Below are positions 52,508 to 59,633 of a stretch of DNA of 64,000 bases, one piece after another. Where the stretch lies: assembly GCF_029714405.1 (NCBI RefSeq), contig NZ_CP121650.1, positions 4,655,001 to 4,719,000 of the forward strand. The letters are read 5' to 3'. The DNA is from Bradyrhizobium sp. CB82 (GTDB lineage: Bacteria; Pseudomonadota; Alphaproteobacteria; Rhizobiales; Xanthobacteraceae). The notes beneath the pieces were generated by a model. It did no database searches, had not been told where the DNA came from, and was given only the letters and a program-made list of their open reading frames with translations. The first letter of the stretch is position 1. Each line of letters opens with the position of its first letter. Position numbers and translations under genes: made by a program.

Positions 52508-52613
52508 ACGCGAAATGTCAATATTAAGCGCGCGATGTAGAGTAGAGGGGCAAGTCCCAGCAGCCAAGGGAATTTCTGAGTGGTTGCTGAATGCGAAATG
52601 TCAACGTTAAGCA
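52508..52613. promoter_or_regulatory. paired operator-like repeat
   Basis: GCGAAATGTCAATATTAAGC at about 52510 and GCGAAATGTCAACGTTAAGC at about 52591 are 20-bp direct repeats with two differences, 82 bp apart. They lie in the divergent gap between the membrane gene (-) and the HTH operon (+). They are likely binding sites for one of the HTH proteins; this is inference. Confidence 0.6.
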
Positions 52614-52643
52614 GGCCTCAGACAGATCGGCTATCTTTGATGC

Positions 52644-53012
52644 ATGATCGATTCGATCGACTGGACAGACACGACGCCGCTGCGGCTCAAGATCGCTGCT
52701 GAACGGGCCTTTCCAGGTGGCGGCATGACTGCAAGTGGGCTCCGCAGAGAGGCCGATCGCGGCCGCCTGATCGTCGAGCGCATCGCTGGCAAAGATTACA
52801 CCACGATGCAGGCGATCGCAGATATGCGAAAGCTGTGCCGTGTGTCGAAGTCGCAGCCAAGAGTCTCAGGAAGAAGCCACGGAGACGAAGCCCTGGAGGG
52901 GGCGCAAGGACGCGCCTTGGCGAAATTGGAGGCGCTTCGCAACGAAGTGGCGCAAGAAGACGCATTGGCAAGAATGATCGCCCGTCGCAACGGAATCAAG
53001 AATGCAAAATGA
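52644..53012 (+). CDS. HTH-like phage protein, 122 aa
   Basis: MIDSIDWTDTTPLRLKIAAE opens a winged-helix type domain (RAFPGGGMTASGLRREADRG, RLIVERIAGKDYTTMQAIAD). A basic, helical C-terminal part follows (RALAKLEALRNEVAQEDALA). The gene at 53009 has the same layout (SIDWTD..., AFP.GGxTAxxLxRxAxxGxL), so they are tandem paralogues. The stop overlaps the next start (ATGA). Confidence 0.7.
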   Translation: MIDSIDWTDTTPLRLKIAAERAFPGGGMTASGLRREADRGRLIVERIAGKDYTTMQAIADMRKLCRVSKSQPRVSGRSHGDEALEGAQGRALAKLEALRNEVAQEDALARMIARRNGIKNAK

Positions 53013-53470
53013 ACGAGTCGATCGACTGGACAGACGAAACACTTCGACCGCTCGATGAACTTGCTCGCTTGGCATTCCCCCATGGCGGTGTGACGGCAGA
53101 TACGCTCAAGCGACGAGCGCGACAAGGGAAGCTGGCAGTATACCGGCCCGGTAAGGCGTATTTGGCATCCTTGTCCGGCGTGCGGCTGATGATCGACAAG
53201 ACTCGAGTTGTGCCGGAGCGGGCGCCCCGCCCAACACCTGCAGTACCTAATTCGTTGGGTCTAACCGAGTTGGATCTGTCGAGGCGAGCGCTCGATCATG
53301 CGCTTGAGGAGCTGGGTCGGCCGGCGAAAGAGGCGAAACGACTTCGCGACGAGGAGCGCGCCCGCGCGGCGCCTGCGTACCGGTTGGAGATGCAGGAACG
53401 GCGTAGGGAGTGCGCCCGCAATAAGTACCATCAAAAGAAAGCGGAGCGCGGGAAGGGTGCACCAAAATGA
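53009..53470 (+). CDS. HTH-like phage protein, 153 aa, paralogue of 52644
   Basis: MNESIDWTDETLRPLDELAR, LAFPHGGVTADTLKRRARQG, KLAVYRPGKAYLASLSGVRL form the DNA-binding half. LTELDLSRRALDHALEELGR and a strongly basic helix (RERRRECARNKYHQKKAERG-type) complete it. Both ends overlap neighbours by ATGA, giving a coupled operon of three HTH genes. It probably binds DNA; the function is unknown. Confidence 0.75.
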   Translation: MNESIDWTDETLRPLDELARLAFPHGGVTADTLKRRARQGKLAVYRPGKAYLASLSGVRLMIDKTRVVPERAPRPTPAVPNSLGLTELDLSRRALDHALEELGRPAKEAKRLRDEERARAAPAYRLEMQERRRECARNKYHQKKAERGKGAPK

Positions 53471-54012
53471 CAGAGCCTCGCCTAATGACTGGCGCCGAGG
53501 CCGCAGCTTATTGTGGGCTTTGCGCTGCGACCTTCTCCGGTTGGGTAGCCGCGGGACGGTTGCCGCGTCCACTTCCAGGTACGCAGCGGTGGGATCGCAA
53601 GGCGATTGACCTGGCACTCGACAAAGCATCGGGCATCGTGGCGCCGTCCACTGTTCCCGATGAAGAGTGCCCTCTAGAAAAGTGGATGCGTGAAGATGAT
53701 GCGCGCAACTCCGCCCGCCTGCTCGATCCAGATTGGATAGCCAAGGAAAAGGGCGAAAGCGGAAAGGGCGCCGTAACACGTAATGCTACGCTATCGGCAG
53801 TCCATAGGAGGTCGCACTCGCTGCGCCGCGCGCCACAGCCGCGATATCGGCATAGTCCCAGCCGAGGGCGTGCAGGGTGTCGAACAGCGCTTCCTCAACG
53901 CCGTCGACTCTGTATTCGTCGATCGCACGGCGTTCCGTCAGCGCATCGTGGCAGCCGTCCCGAAGGTCGGAGAGCGAGAAAAAGATCGCACCGGGCAGGG
54001 CGTCTGCCGTGA
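53467..54012 (+). CDS. HTH DNA-binding protein, paralogue of 51464
   Basis: MTEPRLMTGAEAAAYCGLCA, ATFSGWVAAGRLPRPLPGTQ, RWDRKAIDLALDKASGIVAP matches the minus-strand gene at 51464 across about 75 residues. The next 30 residues (CPLEKWMREDDARNSARLLD) look genuine. After about residue 105 the frame is arginine-rich and antisense to the gene at 53786, so the natural stop may have been lost. It is the third gene of the coupled HTH operon. Confidence 0.72.
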   Translation: MTEPRLMTGAEAAAYCGLCAATFSGWVAAGRLPRPLPGTQRWDRKAIDLALDKASGIVAPSTVPDEECPLEKWMREDDARNSARLLDPDWIAKEKGESGKGAVTRNATLSAVHRRSHSLRRAPQPRYRHSPSRGRAGCRTALPQRRRLCIRRSHGVPSAHRGSRPEGRRARKRSHRAGRLP

Positions 54013-54061
54013 TCTGGAAGGGGTTCAATTTCGAGGTCTTGCGGGCGGTGCGGCTGGCCAT
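53786..54061 (-). CDS. hypothetical protein, 91 aa
   Basis: A folded-looking protein: MASRTARKTSKLNPFQITAD, ALPGAIFFSLSDLRDGCHDA, LTERRAIDEYRVDGVEEALF, DTLHALGWDYADIAAVARGA. It is divergent from the Xre-type regulator at 54206, across the repeated ATCATT operators, so the pair may form a regulator/target or antidote/toxin-like module. No toxin family is recognised. It is antisense to the end of the 53467 frame. Confidence 0.62.
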   Translation of the reverse strand: MASRTARKTSKLNPFQITADALPGAIFFSLSDLRDGCHDALTERRAIDEYRVDGVEEALFDTLHALGWDYADIAAVARGAASATSYGLPIA

Positions 54062-54103
54062 TTGGGTTGCTCTCCGGTTCGGATTCGATGATTGCCAACA
54101 TAA

Positions 54104-54144
54104 ATCATTGCCTATGATAGTCAATATAAATCATTCCCAATGAT
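54104..54144. promoter_or_regulatory. two palindromic operators
   Basis: ATCATTCCCAATGAT (54130-54144) is a perfect palindrome around CCC. ATCATTGCCTATGAT (54104-54118) is its near copy, centred 26 bp away. They sit in the AT-rich gap between divergent genes, next to an Xre-family gene. Repressor binding is inferred from symmetry and location. Confidence 0.72.
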
Positions 54145-54205
54145 AAACATTGACAATTCGTTTTAATAGGCGTCACAGTGAAAGCATAGTGACGGAGTAT
54201 CGCAG

Positions 54206-54481
54206 ATGAAAATCACGGGGGCGCAGATCCGAGCGGCGCGGGCCTTCCTACGCTGGACAATTGCAGACTTGGCCACAGCGGCCGACGTCGGCCTGTCGAC
54301 GATTCAAGAGGTGGAGAAGATTGACGGCGAGCCGCGAGTCGCGTCGACGCTCCAATGGCGGTCGGATGCGCGCGACGAGGCATTGACGAAGATACGCAGC
54401 GCACTGGAGAAGGCCGGCATTACGTTCCTACCCGAATCAGCTCAGGGAGTCGGCCTGCGGGGGAGACACAAGGGTCAGTGA
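54206..54481 (+). CDS. Xre-family helix-turn-helix regulator, 91 aa
   Basis: MKITGAQIRAARAFLRWTIA, DLATAADVGLSTIQEVEKID is the five-helix lambda-repressor-like fold. The second half (DEALTKIRSALEKAGITFLP, ESAQGVGLRGR) is the common small-regulator ending where AGI.F..E precedes GVGLRL-type sequence. This is typical of short phage or rhizobial regulators. It probably binds the ATCATT palindromes just upstream. Confidence 0.88.
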   Translation: MKITGAQIRAARAFLRWTIADLATAADVGLSTIQEVEKIDGEPRVASTLQWRSDARDEALTKIRSALEKAGITFLPESAQGVGLRGRHKGQ

Positions 54482-54694
54482 GTGAAGGTTAGGATCAAAC
54501 CTAATCCGCTACCCCACGCCGGTATGTGCAACTGGCGGGCTGCGATCTCGTCGCGCTGGATCGCGTTCGGCTCGGTGTGGAAGGCGCCATACTGCATCAG
54601 CGAACGATGCGCAATGAAGGCCGCCGTAGACGAAGCGATGAGGGTTTCGGGTGAGCATATCGGGGCGAGTTGCAGAACGAGCCGTCCATGTTAG
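54482..54694 (+). CDS. doubtful small ORF, 70 aa
   Basis: GTG start immediately after the Xre stop (GTGAGTGAAGG). The translation (MKVRIKPNPLPHAGMCNWRA, AISSRWIAFGSVWKAPYCIS) is plausible but unlike any family. It has no separate ribosome site; translation could be coupled to the Xre gene. Confidence 0.32.
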   Translation: MKVRIKPNPLPHAGMCNWRAAISSRWIAFGSVWKAPYCISERCAMKAAVDEAMRVSGEHIGASCRTSRPC

Positions 54695-54723
54695 AAGGCC
54701 GCTCCCAACCAATCGGAGTCATG

Positions 54724-54909
54724 ATGGCCAAGAGGACTAAAAAGAAGATCGTGCGCCGCGAGTATACCAAGGCAGACGTCAAAGAGCTGCGCGCGCATTC
54801 GAAAGCCAAGACGCCCGTCGCCAAAATCGCAAGGCTGACGAAACGCAGCGTAGGATCTCTGCGCCAGAAGGCGCTGAAACTCGGGATCAGCCTCGGCCAT
54901 CGCCGCTAG
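54724..54909 (+). CDS. small basic helix-turn-helix-like protein, 61 aa
   Basis: MAKRTKKKIVRREYTKADVK, ELRAHSKAKTPVAKIARLTK, RSVGSLRQKALKLGISLGHR R. This trihelical pattern (YTxxDVKELRxHSKxKTPVxxIxxxxKRxxGxLRQKAxxLGIxLGHRR) is widespread in Alphaproteobacteria as a stand-alone gene and resembles a resolvase-type HTH. CGGAG precedes the start. Function unknown, probably DNA-binding. Confidence 0.85.
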   Translation: MAKRTKKKIVRREYTKADVKELRAHSKAKTPVAKIARLTKRSVGSLRQKALKLGISLGHRR

Positions 54910-54926
54910 AGCGTCGCCGGATGGCT

Positions 54927-55054
54927 CGCGGCGCGCCAGCTCCACCCGCTCCGCTGCCTGGATGACCAGCGGAGTGTCACTTGTGTCATTTTTCTTCTTA
55001 TAGACCGTCACGCGTATACGTCTGATAAGCAGGATTTTGACACAAGTGACACTC
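54927..55054. repeat. primase-tail plus 83-bp palindrome, copy 2
   Basis: Gap-free match to 47416-47543. The loop and right arm (52 bases) are identical. The left arm has six changes, so the stem pairs less well (about 25 of 31). The first 45 bp keep the primase reading frame (ARGAPAPPAPLPG against LRGVPVPPAPLLG) followed by TGA. Here they are not attached to a primase gene. Confidence 0.9.
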
Positions 55055-55251
55055 ACCCGTGGAAAACGGGACACCTCTATAGGGAAACTGCGTCATGTGC
55101 GTCATGCTTGTCGTCGGCATCCGCAATCGAAATCGAACTTATTTGTCCACCGCTTTTGCGGGGCTGGGCGCAACATTTCTGCTATAGGCAGCACTACCAT
55201 GGAATGAACCGGGCCCGCACGCCAGCAGCAGCCCGGATAGAGGGGAATGCA

Positions 55252-55734
55252 ATGACACGAAATACTTTGGCGGCCACGTTGGTGAGCGTGATTATGTTCG
55301 GCTCGGCCGTGGCGCAATCGGCGATCGCCGCACCGGTGGAAAACAAATCAGTCGATATCGATTACAAGGTCGTCGACCCTAGCGACCTCTTCATTGGAAC
55401 GCGAAAATACCTCGACAAGCCGATCCTGCTCCGAAGAATGCACTGCTACTACGCCGACGTTGACGACTACCGTTGCACGGCGGGCGGCGCGGTTTTCCTC
55501 GCCGCCTTCACGGCCACTGTTGAGCCGGCGGAGGCGCGCGAGTGGCTAGAGAAGAACTGCGACCAGCTGAAGGTCGCAGCCACATCGGACAAATGCCTTT
55601 TCAATACGCGGTTCGTCTATGGAGCCAAGGACGTCAATGACGATATCGTGTCGGGATTTCAGCAGCGGAAAGTGATCCATCCACCGGCCGGTGTCACCAT
55701 GGTCCCAGGCAAAGCAATCAAAAGCGAGCGATAG
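55252..55734 (+). CDS. secreted hypothetical protein, 160 aa
   Basis: A signal peptide (MTRNTLAATLVSVIMFGSAV..., ending AIA-A at about 24) precedes DYKVVDPSDLFIGTRKYLDK. A two-cysteine region follows (RMHCYYADVDDYRCTAGGAV), with another cysteine pair later (KNCDQLKVAATSDKCLFNTR). Disulphides and a periplasmic location are expected. GAGGGGAATGCA precedes the ATG. It is an exported cargo gene of the element; no family recognised. Confidence 0.7.
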   Translation: MTRNTLAATLVSVIMFGSAVAQSAIAAPVENKSVDIDYKVVDPSDLFIGTRKYLDKPILLRRMHCYYADVDDYRCTAGGAVFLAAFTATVEPAEAREWLEKNCDQLKVAATSDKCLFNTRFVYGAKDVNDDIVSGFQQRKVIHPPAGVTMVPGKAIKSER

Positions 55735-55746
55735 CCCGGCACTGAC

Positions 55747-55979
55747 GTGATCAGATTTTCCTGGCCAGCCGCGCTGCGGCTGGATCAGGCCGCGATCCAT
55801 TGCGCGTTATCGGTCGACACGTTCAAAGCGATCTGCCCTGTCAAACCGGATCCCGTTCACACAGTCCAGCCGCGGGCATCGTTGGCTGCGCGCGGTTGGA
55901 CGCCTGGCTCGCCTCACTCGATCCCAATGATCCTGAAACCCGGCAGCGTACGGCGCAGATTTGGGGACATGCTCGGTAA
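55747..55979 (+). pseudogene. excisionase-like HTH gene with two frameshifts
   Basis: Three frames add up to one protein. IRFSWPAALRLDQAAIHCAL with SVDTFKAICPVKP starts at 55747. IPFTQSSRGHRWLRAV follows near 55850. LDAWLASLDPNDPETRQRTA, QIWGHAR runs from 55897 to a stop at 55979. The joined sequence is a 75-residue AlpA-type HTH protein. The next gene in the same direction is intact. Confidence 0.55.
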
Positions 55980-56014
55980 GTCGCCGCAACCGATCACGAG
56001 AAGGCGTCGTCGAC

Positions 56015-56413
56015 GTGAGCAGAAGACCTAAAGCAACCGGCGATCGGTCCGACGAAGCGGCACCCGGGTCCGCGAAACGGTCGCGGGTAAAGCACGGCTC
56101 TATCGTCACGCTCGAACAATTACCCTTGTTTGCTGACGAACGGTCGTTGAGCGAGGCCGTTTTAGGGCATGGGAGCTACAGCCATTGGCGAGCGATCGTT
56201 CCCCTGCTCGAAAGACGCGGCTTCCCCAAAATCGACGGCCTGATGGGCGGTCGATACACCCGGGCTGTCCGCGCATTCTTTGATAGAGAGTACGGGCTTC
56301 TGCCGCGCGGAAGTCTTGTCGCGTCGGCTCCCGATGGACCGGAGAACCTCGGTGCATACGCGCGCGAGCGGGCGGCCCGGAGAAAGACGCGGACAAATTC
56401 GACGAAAACCTAA
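56015..56413 (+). CDS. winged-helix phage DNA-binding protein, 132 aa
   Basis: GTG start. After a basic disordered start comes the ordered part: IVTLEQLPLFADERSLSEAV, LGHGSYSHWRAIVPLLERRG, FPKIDGLMGGRYTRAVRAFF, DREYG. The FPKIDxLMGGRYxxAVxxFFDxEYG block is a familiar signature of small HTH proteins in Rhizobiales prophages. A basic tail ends the protein. Regulation of the element is the likely role. Confidence 0.78.
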   Translation: MSRRPKATGDRSDEAAPGSAKRSRVKHGSIVTLEQLPLFADERSLSEAVLGHGSYSHWRAIVPLLERRGFPKIDGLMGGRYTRAVRAFFDREYGLLPRGSLVASAPDGPENLGAYARERAARRKTRTNSTKT

Positions 56414-56568
56414 TCCGCTGCGACCTCACGCCCGGCGCAGCGGGCGAAGCTGATCGCGAAGCGGGCGAGCGCCGCATCTCCATGCAGAAAGACGGCGCAC
56501 AATGGGTCATTTGCGCCGCTAATCGTCACGGTTGAAATGCTATGCCGCCCATTGGCTGGGGAGCCAAA

Positions 56569-56883
56569 ATGATTAAGACAATACGGAACGCGGCCGCGGC
56601 GGCCACTTTCGCCGCCCTTGCCGGCGGCAATTTCTTGTGCGGCTTTTTGAACGACTATCTCGCCTGCGGCCTTGCGCTGGCGGCTTCGTTCATTGCTGGA
56701 CGATGTGTCGAGCGCAGATTCATCAACAGAGCCTATCGCGAGATGATCCGCCTCTACGGCGCCGAGTGGGGCTATGCCGACAGCGCCGCAGCCGAGCCCG
56801 CTGACAAAACTCACTTTCGCGGCGCTTGTCATTATCTTCGCCGTCGGATTTTTCGCGCTCGATCCGACGGGCCTAGTAGCTAG
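56569..56883 (+). CDS. small membrane protein, 104 aa
   Basis: MIKTIRNAAAAATFAALAGG, NFLCGFLNDYLACGLALAAS, FIAGRCVERR gives two hydrophobic helices, then a basic part (AYREMIRLYGAEWGYADSAA). The last 35 codons overlap the next gene in another frame and may not all be native. It is possibly part of a lysis or envelope module; unproven. Confidence 0.55.
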   Translation: MIKTIRNAAAAATFAALAGGNFLCGFLNDYLACGLALAASFIAGRCVERRFINRAYREMIRLYGAEWGYADSAAAEPADKTHFRGACHYLRRRIFRARSDGPSS

Positions 56884-56896
56884 GGCGACGGAATGA
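56774..56896 (+). CDS. overlapping membrane micro-protein, 40 aa
   Basis: A frame nested over the end of the previous gene: MPTAPQPSPLTKLTFAALVI, IFAVGFFALDPTGLVARATE. It has one good helix, and GAGTGGGG lies directly upstream of its ATG. Overlapping two-helix/one-helix pairs recall holin/antiholin or spanin arrangements in phages, but no specific match is recognised. Confidence 0.5.
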   Translation: MPTAPQPSPLTKLTFAALVIIFAVGFFALDPTGLVARATE

Positions 56897-56957
56897 AGGG
56901 AAGCGGCGGGCGGCGGCTCGCATTAGGCGGGGCCGCCGCTTCTGGAGGCGGCGACCC

Positions 56958-57129
56958 CTAGCCGGGAAGGCGACGTTTACGCGAGACATCGTCACCTCCG
57001 CGGCTGCCGTCAGGATGAGCGCTGCCATTCGTCGGCGACAACAAGGTTCGCTCGTTAGCCTTACCGATCAAGGTTTCCAAGTTGGCGCCGCTGCGCGCTG
57101 GCGCCGTGATCTGGTAAAATCCATCTCCC
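56958..57129 (-). pseudogene. 3' remnant of a gene cut by the IS element
   Basis: On the minus strand an open frame enters from the IS border and reads GDGFYQITAPARSGANLETL, IGKANERTLLSPTNGSAHPD, GSRGGDDVSRKRRLPG, then stops. It has protein-like composition and no start of its own. Its upstream part is not found on the other side of the insertion sequence, so a deletion accompanied or followed insertion. Confidence 0.45.
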
Positions 57130-57130
57130 G

Positions 57131-59151
57131 TTAACCCGACTTCGCGGATTCGCCCGCGAAAATCGTGATTTTACGATTTTTCGGTTGGCTAAGTCGTTGA
57201 TCTGCAAGAGGTGGCGTCGTCGGTCTTGGCCGAAAACGGCTGTAGTGAAGACCTACCCGATTCCCAAGGGCGTGATGGTGCACGTAGAATCGCCGCATCA
57301 TGTTTCTGCGCCGCACCGAGCGAAGGAAGAACGGCAAGACGCACTGCTACTGGAACATTGTTGAGAACAAGCGTCTCGATGATGGCCGCGTGGCGCAGCG
57401 GCATGTGCTGTATCTCGGCGAGATCAACTCCTCACAGGCGGCGGCATGGCGCAAGGCGATCGAGGTGTTCGACGAGGACGCCGGACATGCGCGGACGTTG
57501 GCGCTGTTCCCGGAGGATCGATGCGAGGCGGTCGCGGGTGATGCATCGATCGTCCAGCTTCGCCTGTCCGAGATGCAGCTTCGCCGTCCGCGGCAATGGG
57601 GCGCCTGCTGGCTGGCCGGGCAGTTGTGGCAGGAGCTTCAGCTCGATCGGTTCTGGGCCGCGCGGCTGCCGCCGAGCCGCAAGAAGACCAGGTGGGATCA
57701 GATCCTGCAGGTGCTCGCGACCTATCGGTTGATTGCGCCAGGCAGCGAATGGCGGCTGCATCGCCAATGGTTCGGCAGCAGTGCAATGGCCGATCTTCTG
57801 GGCGCGGACTTCGGTCTGGCCGAAGAGCACAAGCTCTATGCCTGTCACGACCTGCTGCTTGCGCACAAGGACGCGCTGTTCTCGCATCTGGTAGGGCGCT
57901 GGCGCGACCTGTTCAACGCCGACTTCGACGTGCTGCTGTACGATCTGACCAGCACCTACTTCGAGGTCAATGCTTCGGACCTTCCGGAGGGAGCCAAGCG
58001 CCGCCACGGCTACAGCCGCGACAAGCGGCCGGATTGTCCGCAAGTCGTGATCGCGCTGGTGGTGACGCCCGACGGCCTGCCGCTGGCTTACGAGGTGCTG
58101 CCCGGCAACACCGCCGACAGCAAGACGCTGCGGATGTTCCTCGGCAAGATCGAGCAGCAATACGGCAAGGCGCGCCGGGTCTGGGTGATGGATCGCGGCG
58201 TGCCGACCGAGGCCGTGCTGGCCGCGATGCGCAACAGCGATCCGCCGGTGCAATATCTGGTGGGAACGCCGAAGGGCCGCCTGAACCGCCTGGAGAAGCA
58301 CCTCGTGGACAAGCCCTGGCAGGATGCGCGCGAGGGGGTGAAGGTCAAGCTTCTGGCTGACGATGACGAGCTCTATGTCTTCGCGCAAAGCCACGATCGC
58401 GAAGGAACGGGCCATGCGCCGCCGGCAATTGAAGTGGCTCTGGAAGCGGCTGCGCCAGATCGCCGCCATGGAGCTTACGCGCGAAGAGCTCTTGATGAAG
58501 CTCGGCGGCGCGCGCTCACATGCGCCGGCGGCCTGGCGTCTGATCGACGTCGAGGTCGACAAGCAACGTCCGAGCTTTATCTTCGCGCTCAATCGCAGGA
58601 AACTACGGATCACGCGCCGGCGCGAAGGCCGCTATCTGTTGCGCACCAACCTCGCCGACAACGATCCAGCCCAGCTCTGGCAATACTACGTTCAGCTCGT
58701 CGCCGTCGAAGAAGCCTTCCGCAATCTCAAGGGCGATCTGGCGATCCGCCCGGTCTTCCATCAAGACGAGGCGCGGATCGAGGCCCACATCTTCATCGCG
58801 TTCCTGGCTTATTGCATGCAGGTCACACTGGCCCGTCGCCTTCATGCCCTGGCGCCTGGACTGACCGCACGTCGTACGCTCGAAAAGTTCGCTGCCGTCC
58901 AGATGATCGACGTTCATCTGCCGACGACCGATGGGCGCGAGATCCTGCTCACCCGCTACACCCATCCCGAACCCGAACTCCAGCTCTTGGTCGACCAGCT
59001 CAAGCTCCGCCTGCCACCGCAACCGCCGCCCAGGATCACCGCTGCCGCCGTCAACCAATCCAGCCGCCGTAGTGAAGACCTTTTAAGCTAAGCCTTTGAT
59101 CTACTTGATGCAGGCCCTTCAAAAACCGGCGAATCCGCGAAGACGGGTTAA
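57131..59151 (+). mobile_element. IS1634-like insertion sequence (IS4 superfamily)
   Basis: About 2.02 kb bounded by terminal inverted repeats: TTAACCCGACTTCGCGGATT (57131 on) and, as reverse complement at 59128-59151, TTAACCCGTCTTCGCGGATT. It holds one transposase gene. No clear target duplication is visible at the borders. A hairpin AAAATCGT / ACGATTTT lies just inside the left end. Confidence 0.85.
57300..59091 (+). pseudogene. IS1634-type DDE transposase, frameshifted
   Basis: The first frame from 57300 carries FYRRTERRKNG-like start MFLRRTERRKNGKTHCYWNI, then LYDLTSTYFEVNA (first catalytic Asp) and VWVMDRGVPTEAVL (second Asp). Near 58390 homology moves one frame over to AKERAMRRRQLKWLWKRLRQ and continues to AVEEAFRNLKGDLAIRPVFH, the Glu of the DDE triad, and a stop at 59091. 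Together they make about 597 residues, the normal length. Either the copy is inactivated or a frameshift is used; I favour inactivation. Confidence 0.82.
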
Positions 59152-59179
59152 GCAGCAGTTTTTTGGTTTGAGAGGATAT

Positions 59180-59383
59180 ATGTCGCACTCGCTTGAGTTG
59201 ATTGTCGACGGCTATATCAGGCTAAGAGATCGTGACGCGCTTGAAGGACTTCTGGCACATAGGCGGCAGTTGCTAAGGCAGCTCGTGAGCGTTACCGGCA
59301 TCGATCCAGGACATACTATCGCTCAGGTCAACCAGGAAATCACGGTGATCGAAGCCGCGCTTGCGACGCTCGCGCCAGAATAG
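59180..59383 (+). CDS. helical hypothetical protein, 67 aa
   Basis: MSHSLELIVDGYIRLRDRDA, LEGLLAHRRQLLRQLVSVTG, IDPGHTIAQVNQEITVIEAA. This all-helical pattern is a familiar stand-alone gene in bradyrhizobia. GAGAGGATAT precedes the ATG, which lies 28 bp right of the IS border. Function unknown. Confidence 0.7.
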   Translation: MSHSLELIVDGYIRLRDRDALEGLLAHRRQLLRQLVSVTGIDPGHTIAQVNQEITVIEAALATLAPE

Positions 59384-59633
59384 GCAGAGGCGGCCCCCTC
59401 AAATCAGGCATTGAAAACGGCTGACAGCAGCTTGCACATAGCCTTGCTCGCACCGATAGAACGAAGCCAGTATGTCGGCGTGACGGCTGCGCCGGACGGG
59501 GCAGTGTCCGGTGTGCGGAAGCTAGCGCTCTGGGGCGACGCTGCAATCAAACCCTCGCATCAAGCTTGATGTCGCCGCTGCGGGTTAATTCTGGAACCTC
59601 GGTTGCGCCGTGAGGTCGAGAGAGACAACCATC

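Noticed and set aside
56408..56541. Open + frame ending MQKDGAQWVICAANRHG
   Set aside because: Protein-like ending, but I found no start codon or ribosome site in that frame.
35428..57130. Known defence system hidden in the element
   Set aside because: I looked for restriction-modification, Abi, retron, CBASS, Thoeris and Gabija-type motifs and saw none. The only candidate is the unknown gene divergent from the Xre regulator, listed as a finding.
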